The notes beneath the pieces were generated by a model that saw nothing but the letters and a program-made list of their open reading frames with translations, ran no database searches and was not told where the DNA came from. DNA of 64,000 bases from Thiohalorhabdus denitrificans (GTDB lineage: Bacteria; Pseudomonadota; Gammaproteobacteria; Thiohalorhabdales; Thiohalorhabdaceae): NCBI RefSeq assembly GCF_001399755.1, contig NZ_LJCP01000011.1:372001-436000 (forward strand), given 5' to 3'. The translations under genes and the position numbers were made by a program. Positions 35,162 through 42,524 of this stretch are shown in pieces; within the stretch, counting starts at the first letter, position 1; each line of letters opens with the position of its first letter.

Positions 35162-36481
35162 TTATGTTCGGTATTTCTCTAGAACAATTTCAATATCCTT
35201 AATCCATTCACAGTCAACCCCCCGGCCTTCACGCGCCTCTCTTATCATCCTTAAGTTGTTCGCCGTAGTTTCTGGCTCCCATTTTTCTCGGATCGAGGCT
35301 ATAGCTCTCCCCAAAGCATTTTGAGCCTCTTCGCGTTTTTGCGACAAAACATGTATTTCCAACTCTGTTGCATAATCCCAGTAATCAGGGTCCTTGCTAG
35401 CCAAGCGCCTTTTTACTGAATAAGCAACCACCGGAATAAGCTCCTCCCGCATTGGATCGGGAGGGTCGGAGCATTCCATCAGCGTTACAGCGTTAATTCC
35501 TGGATAGGCATCTCTCCAATCCGATTCAAAGCCCTGCCTGTATGCGTCAATAGCCTTTTTTAAGAAGGCACCTGCTGCTGGACTTTGGCTCGCTTTCGCC
35601 TTCACCCACTGATCCTTATACACTCGTCCTAGAATCCCATTGGTTTCACTACTAGGCCCATAGTTATTAATCAATTCTCTAAGCAAACCCTCTGCATCTT
35701 TGTGGCGTCCTATCCTATTTAAGGCAAAACCCAACTGTTCTTGGACAAGAATTGTTTGTTTCAGAGGAGGAGCCATCTTATCGGTCAAGCTAATCATTCT
35801 ATCCCAATCTTTGACCGCCCTATAGGAAAGAAATAAGTCAATAACAATAGCCGGATCAGCGTCGACCACGTTAATTTCTTTTTCAATTCTTCCAATTGCA
35901 TCACCATCCTGTTCCCGGGCCTGCCTTAAGCGTTCTTTCATGGCCTTTGAATACTCAACCATATCTCGGAATGCATCCGTCTTCAGCCTTTGAAGGTCAG
36001 GCCGAGGCACATCTGTTAAGAGCTGATACAAAGGGCTGTCATCTTCTGGATCACGACAAGCTTCAAGCCTTTCGGTTAATGATTGCCTAACTTTTATAGT
36101 ATTTTCTGGAAATCCATAGTCGTCTACATTGTAAAGAATTGCTCTTAGGGGAGATACATCAAATGGCATTCGCATGCCACTTCCGGCAATGGCAACTGTA
36201 CTATATGGCCTGACACCATGCCTTACACCCAACTCGTAAAACACATTAGCGTTTGCGGTTGTCAAGTCCGCTACAGCGTAGTCACACATCATGAGGCGCT
36301 CAAACATGGGTTTATGGATGATACCGCCTATTATTTCTTCATCTGCCCTTATAGGCTCTAAGCTAGCTTCCTGTATTGCAGGAGCAATTATCTGATCATA
36401 TACAACATCAAATTCTACAACCCGCCCGCTTTCATCCGATTTTCTTCCGAATGGCATAAGAACAAAGCAATAAGGGTTCAT
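35162..36481 (-). CDS. Deoxyribosyltransferase-like head fused to DUF4071 (TRAFs-binding/TPR-S) tail
   Basis: The 439-residue protein has an N-terminal Rossmann-like domain: YCFVLMPFG, then DVVYDQIIAPAI, and VADLTTANANVFYELGVRHG with Glu83 in the ELG motif seen in nucleoside 2-deoxyribosyltransferase-like folds. From about 140 onward it is helical with TPR-like repeats (ILVQEQLGFALNRIGRHKDA, SETNGILGRVYKD), matching DUF4071, the family also present in animal ASK kinases. Such proteins are predicted nucleotide-signal sensors or enzymes. The start is 12 bp after the TIR gene stop. Confidence 0.85.
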   Translation of the reverse strand: MNPYCFVLMPFGRKSDESGRVVEFDVVYDQIIAPAIQEASLEPIRADEEIIGGIIHKPMFERLMMCDYAVADLTTANANVFYELGVRHGVRPYSTVAIAGSGMRMPFDVSPLRAILYNVDDYGFPENTIKVRQSLTERLEACRDPEDDSPLYQLLTDVPRPDLQRLKTDAFRDMVEYSKAMKERLRQAREQDGDAIGRIEKEINVVDADPAIVIDLFLSYRAVKDWDRMISLTDKMAPPLKQTILVQEQLGFALNRIGRHKDAEGLLRELINNYGPSSETNGILGRVYKDQWVKAKASQSPAAGAFLKKAIDAYRQGFESDWRDAYPGINAVTLMECSDPPDPMREELIPVVAYSVKRRLASKDPDYWDYATELEIHVLSQKREEAQNALGRAIASIREKWEPETTANNLRMIREAREGRGVDCEWIKDIEIVLEKYRT

Positions 36482-36493
36482 TAATTATTCCCT

Positions 36494-36886
36494 TTACCGT
36501 GTTGCTAGATCCTGAAGCCTTTTCTCGCTCCAAGCGTAAAGGGTGATACCATTTTCCTCTAAAACCTTTGGCTTTGAACCATTTGTACCTTTCAACCTAA
36601 TCGCATATACCGGTTTACGGTTTCCTAGGGTCGTTTCTACTTCTTCACGCACCCACCGACTCCGATGAGTCCTTTCACCCACAAAAACAATTGTCCTCGA
36701 GGTACCCTTCATCGCCTTTGAGATGGCTTGGCGAATAACAGAAATATCCTCGGTATCCCATCTTTTAAGAAGATCCTTCACGCGAAAGTTAAGAGCATTG
36801 TAATTCGAGTTAACAGCTCTCCCTTTAATAGTAAGAACTACTCCACGGTCAGCTTCCGTAAAACTAAAAAAACACACATTAGGCAT
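36494..36886 (-). CDS. TIR-like protein of the MTH538/ThsB type
   Basis: The 130-residue protein opens with VCFFSFTEADRG, has NYNALNFRVKDLL, ISVIRQAISKAMKGTSRTIV, VGERTHRSRWVREEVETT and YAIRLKG. This order (FFSF...; I...I..S..TIV.VG..T..S.WV..E; GIRL) is that of TIR-like proteins such as Thoeris ThsB, with Glu81/82 where the NAD-consuming Glu is expected. The start has AAGGAG six bases upstream. It is the first gene of the island operon; no ThsA partner is present. Confidence 0.8.
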   Translation of the reverse strand: MPNVCFFSFTEADRGVVLTIKGRAVNSNYNALNFRVKDLLKRWDTEDISVIRQAISKAMKGTSRTIVFVGERTHRSRWVREEVETTLGNRKPVYAIRLKGTNGSKPKVLEENGITLYAWSEKRLQDLATR

Positions 36887-36933
36887 ATTGTTCTCCTTGC
36901 TTTAACGGTTTTCGTACCCTAATTGACCTACCA

Positions 36934-36962
36934 GCTATACGCCTTCCCATGGATAGCGTTAA
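36934..36962 (-). promoter_or_regulatory. Candidate sigma-70 promoter of the island operon
   Basis: On the minus strand TTAACG (36962-36957) and TATAGC (36939-36934) are separated by 17 bp. The -10 lies 47 bp before the TIR gene start. Both hexamers match consensus at four of six positions, so the call is tentative. Confidence 0.35.
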
Positions 36963-37210
36963 CTCGCCTGAGCAAGGTGGAAGTGGTACTTTTACGGTAT
37001 TTTTTATGTAATAACGGGAAGGACCATATAAGCATAAAATCCAGGATTAGTTTTTCTTGGGGAGCCTTATTTTACAACCACCTACCGAGTTATATGCATT
37101 CTGAAGGAATTCTTTCATCAGACAAGGTTCCACCTTTTCCCGTAATTGAGGCGCATAAATTCCTTGGGACCCATGCTCCATTTCTGCATTCCGGTTCCCC
37201 CAATACCCCC
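36963..37210. other. AT-rich non-coding edge of the island
   Basis: There is no supported gene here. A 125-residue minus frame over 37047-37424 is antisense or out-of-frame to the permease and has no family features. The change back to high G+C occurs at about 37195, next to the permease stop. Confidence 0.5.
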
Positions 37211-38050
37211 TCACCCCTTCAACCCACTTTCCGCCACCCCCCGCACGAACCACCGCTGAAACGCCAAAAACACCACGATCACCGGCGCCACCATCATCAC
37301 GCCGAAGGCGAGGATATCCCCCCATTGCAGGGGCGGCAGGGTGCGGAAGGCGGCGATGGCCACGGGCAGGGGGCGGACGCGCTCGCCGCTGGTGACCATG
37401 AGCGGCCAGAGGTACTGGCCCCACTGGAAGAGGAAGGTGAGGATGGCCACGGTGGCGAAGGCCGGCTTGGCGTTGGGGAGGATGATGCGGAAGTAGGTGC
37501 CGAGGACGCTCGCGCCGTCCATGCGCGCCGCCTCTTCCAGCTCCTTCGGCAGCCCCAGGAAGAAGACGTAGAACAGGTAGACGAAGAAGGCGTGGGCGAC
37601 GAAGGGCAGGATCTGCACCACGTAGGTGTCCCGCCAGCCGAGCAGGGTCACCTGGTAGAACAGCGGCACGGCGATGGCCTCCAGAGGCAGGATGAGCAGG
37701 GCCAGCAACCCGGCGAGCACCCAGCCCCGCCCCCGCCAGCGCAGCCGCGCCAGGGCGTAGCCGAGGAAGCCGTTCACCAGCAGGCCGCCGAGCATGATGG
37801 CGCCGGTGATTAGCACCGAGTTGAACAGGAAGCGGCCGAAGCTCACCCGCCCGAAGACGTCGCGGTAGTTCTCCAGGGAGGCCTCGGCGGGCACGAAGGC
37901 CGCGGCGCTGCCCATGTCCGCCAGGACCCGGGCGTCCGGCTTCAAGCTGCCCACCACCATGAAGGCGATGGGGGCCACGTACACCGCCGCCAGGAACGCC
38001 AGCACGGCGTAGACCAGCAGCGCCTGCAGTCCCCCCCGAAGCCGCCTCAT
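37211..38050 (-). CDS. Sugar ABC importer permease, MalG/UgpE type
   Basis: The 279-residue permease has six membrane helices and the EAA loop (ELEEAARMDGASVLGTYFRI, then ILPNAKPA) that contacts the ATPase. Its ATG at 38050 overlaps the downstream end of the MalF-type frame. The gene ends exactly where the AT-rich island begins. The likely ATPase partner is encoded at 30658-31782. Confidence 0.93.
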   Translation of the reverse strand: MRRLRGGLQALLVYAVLAFLAAVYVAPIAFMVVGSLKPDARVLADMGSAAAFVPAEASLENYRDVFGRVSFGRFLFNSVLITGAIMLGGLLVNGFLGYALARLRWRGRGWVLAGLLALLILPLEAIAVPLFYQVTLLGWRDTYVVQILPFVAHAFFVYLFYVFFLGLPKELEEAARMDGASVLGTYFRIILPNAKPAFATVAILTFLFQWGQYLWPLMVTSGERVRPLPVAIAAFRTLPPLQWGDILAFGVMMVAPVIVVFLAFQRWFVRGVAESGLKG

Positions 38051-38991
38051 TCGATCTCCCGCTTTTCGCGCACCAGCCTCCGCTGCACCAGGGTCACCAC
38101 CAGAACCAGCAGGAAGAACACCACGGTCATGGCGGCGCCCTGCGCCACCCGCTGGCGCTCGAACACGGCCGTGACCGCCTCTTACATGACCGTGGTGGTG
38201 GCGTCCAGCGGCCCGCCCTGGGTCATGATCTGCACCTGGTCGAACAGCCGGAAGGCGAGGATGGCGGTGACCAGGGCGACGAAGATCAGGGGGTTGCGCA
38301 GCTGCGGCAGGGTCACGTGCCAGAAGCGGCGCACCGGCCCGGCGCCGTCCAGTCGGGCGGCCTCGTGCAGGGTCTGCGGCACCCCCTGCAGGGCCGCAAG
38401 CAGGATGACCATCTGGAAGCCCACCCCCTGCCAGATGGACAGCAGCATGATGGCCGGCAGCGCCCAGCGGGGATCGTGCAGGAAGTCCACGGGCTCCCAG
38501 GCACCGAGGGTCAGCGTGGCCAGCGCGGCGTTCATGAGCCCGTCCGTGCCGGGGGCGTAGATCAGGATCCACACCACCGCCACCAGGGACATGGGGAACA
38601 CCACCGGCAGGAAAAACAGGGTGCGGAACACCACCATGCCGCGCAGGGGCCGGTCGAGCAGCAGGGCCAGCCCCAGAGCCAGGGCCGTCTGCAGCGGCAC
38701 CACCACCGCGGCGAACACCGCGTTATTGCGCAGGGCGTGGAGGAAGCCCGGGTCGGAGAGGATGCGGGCGTACTGTTCCAGGCCCGCCCATTCCACGGGC
38801 AGGGGCGAGCCCATGCGCAGGTCGGTGAAGGACAGCGCCAGGGCCAGGAGGAAGGGCAGCGCCACGAAGGCGAGCAGGCCGAGCAGGGCCGGGGCCGCCA
38901 GCAGCCAGGCGGCGGGGGTTTCGCGGTCGATGAAGGATTTCCAGCGATTCCGCAGTGGCATGGCCATTTTCGGCGATGTCGGGAGCTGCAT
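38047..38991 (-). pseudogene. Sugar ABC importer permease, MalF/UgpA type, with premature TAA
   Basis: The reading frame runs from 38991 and encodes six-helix permease sequence with the EAA loop (TLHEAARLDGAGPVRRFWHV). After LDATTTVM a TAA occurs at 38184-38182 where relatives have Tyr. In the same frame it continues EAVTAVFERQRVAQGAAMTV with a last hydrophobic helix and stops at TGA 38047, overlapping the MalG-type start. One base (TAC to TAA) explains the break. It could be a real nonsense mutation or a sequencing error. The truncated product is 269 residues and lacks the last helix. Confidence 0.85.
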
Positions 38992-39023
38992 CCACGCCGC
39001 AGCCGCCCGGGCTATTCAAAGTG

Positions 39024-39049
39024 GTCGCGGCGGGGGCCGCCGCTCCTAC
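39024..39049 (-). repeat. Single GTAG-type REP unit
   Basis: The minus strand reads GTAGGAGCGGCGGCCCCCGC-CGCGAC, with the full GTAG head and a GCGGCGG/CCGCCGC stem. It lies in the 67-bp spacer between the lipoprotein and MalF-type permease genes. Confidence 0.6.
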
Positions 39050-39058
39050 ATCGACTTT

Positions 39059-40414
39059 TTACCGCCTTCGTGGTTCTTCGGGGAACCGGTAGCCCTCGTT
39101 GGCCTCCAGGTCGGCGTCGATCTCCGCCGCTGCCCGCTCTAGCACCTCCCGCACGTCCATGCCGTGGCGGATGTCGGCGAAGGCGTCCTGGAAGATGGTG
39201 GAGATCACAGGGTAGGCGGGGGTTCGGGGGCGCGGAACGGCCTGGCCGCCTTGCAGCTGCTCCGCCAGCAGGCGCAGGGGGCCGTCGGGGCCGTAGAGGG
39301 GGGAGCGCTCCAGCGCCGGCCGCGTGCCGGGGACGGCGCCGTTGGCCCGGGTCATGGCGAGGACCTCCTCGTCCTCCAGCAGGAAGGCCAGGAATTCCCC
39401 GGCGGCCTCCGGGTCCGGACAGGCCCGGGCAATGCCCCAGTTCCAGGAGCCCTGGGCGGTGCGGGTGCCCCGGCCGAAGTCGGGCAGCGGCAGCACCACC
39501 AGGTCCTCCCCCACCGCCGCGCGGTAGCGGGGGTAGTTCCAGTGGCCGCCCCAGGACAGGGCCACCCGCCCCTCCGTGAAGGCGGCGTCGTCCAGGTTGG
39601 GATCCACGTAGCCCGCCTCGATCCAGCCCTGGAGCCGCTCCATGGCGGCCACCGATTCCGGACTGTCCAGCACCCCCCGCGCCCGATCGTGGTCCGGCCG
39701 GGCGATGAGGCCGCCGCCCGCCGACCACAGCACCGGCGCGAAGGCGTAGGGGAACCACTCCCCCTCGTAGTTCAGGTGCAGGTCGAGGACGGCCCCGTCC
39801 GGGTCCGCCTCCGCCAGGAGGCCCAGCACCTGTTCGAATTCCTTTACACTCCAGGCCTCCCCCGGCCCCTCCGGGATCCGTGCGCCGATCTCCTTCAGCC
39901 GGTCGCGCCGGGCGTACAGCCCCAGGGCTGAATCGAAGGCCCCCACCGAGTACAGCCGCCCCCTGAAGGTGCCCTGCTCGCGGATGGAAGGCAGGATGTC
40001 CGCCCTGGTGTCCTCCGGCAGGAAGGGGCCCACGGGACGCAGGCTGCCCTGCCAGACGTACTGGTAGAGGTAGGGGCCGTCGAGCTCCAACAGGTCCGGC
40101 AGCTCCCCGGCCAGGGCGGCCGCCTGGACCTGGGCGTTGTAGGAGCCCTCGGGGATGAGGGTGAGCTCGATGCGGATCTCCCCCTCGTGCTGGGCGTTGA
40201 AGCGGGCCACCTGCTCCCGGATGGTGCGCCGCTCCGCCTCCCGCCCGGCGTGGTGCCAGGCCTCCAGGCGGACCGCCCCCCCTTCCCCGTCCTCCCCGCC
40301 GCAGCCCGCGAGCAGGAGGAGGGCAATCGGCAGCAGGTGTCGAATCGCTTTACAGCTTGGACGGCCGTCCACTCCGTGTCCGCGGTGTCCCGTTTTTTTC
40401 GCTTTGTTTAACAA
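39059..40414 (-). CDS. Sugar ABC importer substrate-binding lipoprotein
   Basis: The protein of up to 451 residues has a signal sequence LLPIALLLLAGCGG with a lipobox Cys near residue 38, then a family 1 binding-protein fold: VRLEAWHHAGREAERRTI, LPDLLELDGPYLYQYV and VALSWGGHWNYPRY. The N-terminal 20 residues (KKTGHRGHG) look non-native, and a later start is possible, but no well-placed ribosome site decides it. It is first in the operon lipoprotein - MalF type - MalG type. The ligand is probably a sugar or glycerol-phosphodiester-like compound. Confidence 0.9.
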   Translation of the reverse strand: MLNKAKKTGHRGHGVDGRPSCKAIRHLLPIALLLLAGCGGEDGEGGAVRLEAWHHAGREAERRTIREQVARFNAQHEGEIRIELTLIPEGSYNAQVQAAALAGELPDLLELDGPYLYQYVWQGSLRPVGPFLPEDTRADILPSIREQGTFRGRLYSVGAFDSALGLYARRDRLKEIGARIPEGPGEAWSVKEFEQVLGLLAEADPDGAVLDLHLNYEGEWFPYAFAPVLWSAGGGLIARPDHDRARGVLDSPESVAAMERLQGWIEAGYVDPNLDDAAFTEGRVALSWGGHWNYPRYRAAVGEDLVVLPLPDFGRGTRTAQGSWNWGIARACPDPEAAGEFLAFLLEDEEVLAMTRANGAVPGTRPALERSPLYGPDGPLRLLAEQLQGGQAVPRPRTPAYPVISTIFQDAFADIRHGMDVREVLERAAAEIDADLEANEGYRFPEEPRRR

Positions 40415-40486
40415 GGGGAAATCCGGTCAGGCATGGGTGTTGCTCCGGAAGGGGTGTCTCCCAACCAAACACCAGAGGACTTTGCC

Positions 40487-41386
40487 ATGACAAGGACCTA
40501 CGGCACGGGCACCGCCCTGGCGCTGCTGCTGGCCGGCACGGGGCCGGTCCACGCCATCGCCGTGGACCCCTCGGAGGACGCCGACACCCTGGTGGATGCC
40601 GTCCTCGGACCGGGGATCACCCTGGATGGCGCCCCCAGCTACAGCGATGGACCGGACGCCGCACAGTCGGGAATCTTTACAGGAGGTAACGACGCGGGGA
40701 TCGGCATCGAGGAGGGCGTCCTCATGACCAGCGGCTCCGCGGCCAACGTGGACGGATCCAACCACGGCGACTACACCTCCACGGAGACGGGGGCCCCGGG
40801 CGACCCCGACCTGGATGCCCTGGTTGCGCCGGGCGAGACCCGGGACGCCGCCGTCCTCGAGCTCGATTTCTCCACCGACAGCGGCAACCTGGCCTTCGAC
40901 TACGTCTTCGCCTCCGAGGAGTACAACGAGTTCGTCGGCTCCTCGTTCAACGACGTTTTCGCCTTCTTTGTGGACGGGGAGAACATCGCCAACATCCCCG
41001 GCACCGACACGCCGGTGAGCATCAACAACGTCAACGGCGGCAACCCCCTGGGCAAGGACGCCTCCAACGCCGACCTGTTCAACAACAACGACCTCGACGA
41101 CGGCGGGCCCTTCTTCGACCTGGAATACGACGGCTTCACGGACGTGTTCACCGCAACCGCCACGGGGCTGGAGCCCGGCAGCCACACCATCAAGCTGGCC
41201 ATCGCCGATACCGGGGACAACGACCTGGACTCCGGGGTCTTCATCGAGGGGGGGTCCTTCACCAGCCGGCCCGGCGACGGCACCACCCCGGTGCCCGCCC
41301 CCGGTACCCTGCTGCTGCTCGGGGCCGGATTCGCGGGCCTGGGCTGGGCGGGGCGCAAGGCCGTCGGCGCGCCTTCCCCGGGTTGA
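40487..41386 (+). CDS. Choice-of-anchor L domain PEP-CTERM protein
   Basis: The 299-residue exported protein starts at ATG 40487 with AGAGGA upstream. A signal peptide (about 1-22, ending VHA) is followed by the choice-of-anchor L domain with FDYVFASEEYNEFVGSSFND, VSINNVNGG and TIKLAIADTGDND, and a C-terminal sorting signal VPAPGTLLLLGAGFAGLGWAG with an Arg-Lys end. PEP-CTERM tails are processed by an exosortase, so the genome should encode EpsH/XrtA-type machinery, usually tied to exopolysaccharide. It is divergent from the ABC lipoprotein gene. Confidence 0.93.
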   Translation: MTRTYGTGTALALLLAGTGPVHAIAVDPSEDADTLVDAVLGPGITLDGAPSYSDGPDAAQSGIFTGGNDAGIGIEEGVLMTSGSAANVDGSNHGDYTSTETGAPGDPDLDALVAPGETRDAAVLELDFSTDSGNLAFDYVFASEEYNEFVGSSFNDVFAFFVDGENIANIPGTDTPVSINNVNGGNPLGKDASNADLFNNNDLDDGGPFFDLEYDGFTDVFTATATGLEPGSHTIKLAIADTGDNDLDSGVFIEGGSFTSRPGDGTTPVPAPGTLLLLGAGFAGLGWAGRKAVGAPSPG

Positions 41387-41403
41387 GCCCCGGCACGCGC
41401 AAA

Positions 41404-41425
41404 GGGCGGCCTCGGCCGGCCGCCC
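41404..41425. terminator. GC-rich hairpin between convergent genes
   Basis: GGGCGGCC (41404-41411) and GGCCGCCC (41418-41425) form an 8-bp stem. On the minus strand it is followed by TTTGCG, so it could end the cytochrome transcript; on the plus strand it could end the PEP-CTERM transcript. Confidence 0.45.
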
Positions 41426-41455
41426 CCTGCGTCCCGCGCCCGCGGGCCGGACCGT

Positions 41456-41842
41456 CTAGTCGTTGCCGGGAACGTCGAGGGAATCCTGCTGGGAGGAGAA
41501 ATAGCTGGCCAGGGCGTCGATCTCCCGATCGGTGAGGTTCTTGGCCTGCTGCTTCATGGTCGCCTCGTCACGCCTCCCGTCCCGGTACCCACGCAGGCTG
41601 TGGCTCAGGTAGGACTCGTACTGCCCGGCCAGGTGCGGGTACATGGGGACGGGGCTCTCGCCGGTCTCCCCGTGACAGGACTGGCAGGCCGCCACCCCCT
41701 TGTCGGGAATGCCCTCCTGGACGATCTCCTTGGCCGTCAGCCCGGAATCCTCCGGCCCGGACGAGTGGCCTTCCTCGGCCAGGGCGCTTCCGGCCCCGCC
41801 GCCGAGCATCAGGCTCATCAGTACAATGCCGGTACGCTTCAT
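41456..41842 (-). CDS. Small periplasmic cytochrome c
   Basis: The 128-residue protein starts at ATG 41842 with a signal peptide ending SALAEE. One haem site CQSCH is near residue 54; Met in YRDGRRDEATMKQQAKNLTD is the likely sixth ligand. The fold matches class I c553/c4-half cytochromes (HLAGQYESYLSHSLRGYRDG). It follows a similar cytochrome gene by 45 bp. These are electron carriers in the periplasm, and would be matured by the Ccm system encoded at 55.6-62.7 kb. Confidence 0.92.
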   Translation of the reverse strand: MKRTGIVLMSLMLGGGAGSALAEEGHSSGPEDSGLTAKEIVQEGIPDKGVAACQSCHGETGESPVPMYPHLAGQYESYLSHSLRGYRDGRRDEATMKQQAKNLTDREIDALASYFSSQQDSLDVPGND

Positions 41843-41887
41843 GCTCCCCTCCACGCGCGGAATTGGTCTCAAGCAGTCCGTCGCCCC

Positions 41888-42214
41888 CTAGGAACCCTCC
41901 TGGGCAAAGAAGGCGGCGATATCCTGGATGTCCTCGTCGGAGAGGGACCGGGCCTGGGACTGCATGGTCGCGTGCTCCCGGTCCCCGCTCCGGTAGGCCT
42001 CCAGGGCCGAGACGATGTACTGGGTCTGCTGTCCCCCTACCTTGGGCACGTTGTAGGTGGGGTAGGCGTTGGTGTACTCCGCCACCCCATGGCAGCCCAT
42101 GCACTGGTAGGCCTTCTCCTCGCCCGCCACGGGATCCCCTTGCGACTGGGCCATGGCCGGTCCTCCCGCCACGAGAGCCGCCCCCAGTCCCAGCCAGACG
42201 CTTGCATGCCTCAT
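41888..42214 (-). CDS. Small periplasmic cytochrome c
   Basis: The 108-residue protein has a signal peptide ending PAMAQ, haem site CMGCH near residue 38, KVGGQQTQYIVSALEAYRSG and the Met ligand in EHATMQSQARSLSD, followed by the C-terminal helix. It is the paralogue and operon partner of the cytochrome at 41456-41842; one may have arisen from the other, or they may function as a split c4-like pair. Confidence 0.92.
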   Translation of the reverse strand: MRHASVWLGLGAALVAGGPAMAQSQGDPVAGEEKAYQCMGCHGVAEYTNAYPTYNVPKVGGQQTQYIVSALEAYRSGDREHATMQSQARSLSDEDIQDIAAFFAQEGS

Positions 42215-42524
42215 GACCGCTCCTGTGTTATGCCCTGCCGGACCCTCCGCTTTCCGGCTCTCCGGGACAGTCCGGACAGAAAAGCGGATCCGTATGAACA
42301 GAATTTAAACCTGTACCTGTTGCAAAGTTACCTTGAACACCTTTTTTTAGCAAACAACAACATTACAGTTCCATGCAATAACCCAATATACGGATCTCTT
42401 TAATTTAGAGAGCATGACAATTTTTAAATTATTACATTACTATCTTTTTGATTAGTATGGCCGGGGACAGGGAACCCCACCCCGCCACGCTGATCCAAAT
42501 GGTCCCCTCTTTCGGAGCTTTGCC
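42215..42524. promoter_or_regulatory. AT-rich divergent promoter region
   Basis: The 310-bp spacer between the cytochrome and hemerythrin genes has an AT-rich core at about 42300-42460 with long A/T runs (CACCTTTTTTTAGC, TTTAATTTAGAG, TTTTTAAATTATTAC). It contains no gene. A TTGAT half-site at 42449 is all I can find of an FNR/Anr-type box. Promoter or nucleoid-protein binding for the divergent genes is likely. Confidence 0.4.

Larger units (their letters stand above)
34470..37205. mobile_element. AT-rich acquired island carrying a three-gene conflict-type operon
   Basis: Base composition drops sharply after the dienelactone hydrolase stop and recovers at the permease stop near 37210. Line 35701-35760 has 24 G+C in 60, while flanking genes are near 70% or more. 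The island has three minus-strand genes and about 320 bp of non-coding DNA at the right. I see no integrase, transposase, tRNA or clear flanking repeats, so the way it arrived is not visible. Confidence 0.75.

Noticed and set aside
34470-37205. Classical Thoeris system
   Set aside because: The TIR protein resembles ThsB, but there is no ThsA-like SIR2/Macro-SLOG gene in the island; the partners are DUF4071 and DUF4231 proteins.
37047-37424. 125-codon minus-strand frame at the island edge
   Set aside because: It runs out of frame through the MalG-type permease into AT-rich DNA and shows no family features.
42444-42465. FNR/Anr box (TTGAT-N4-ATCAA) before the hemerythrin gene
   Set aside because: Only the first half-site is present; the second half reads ATGGC.
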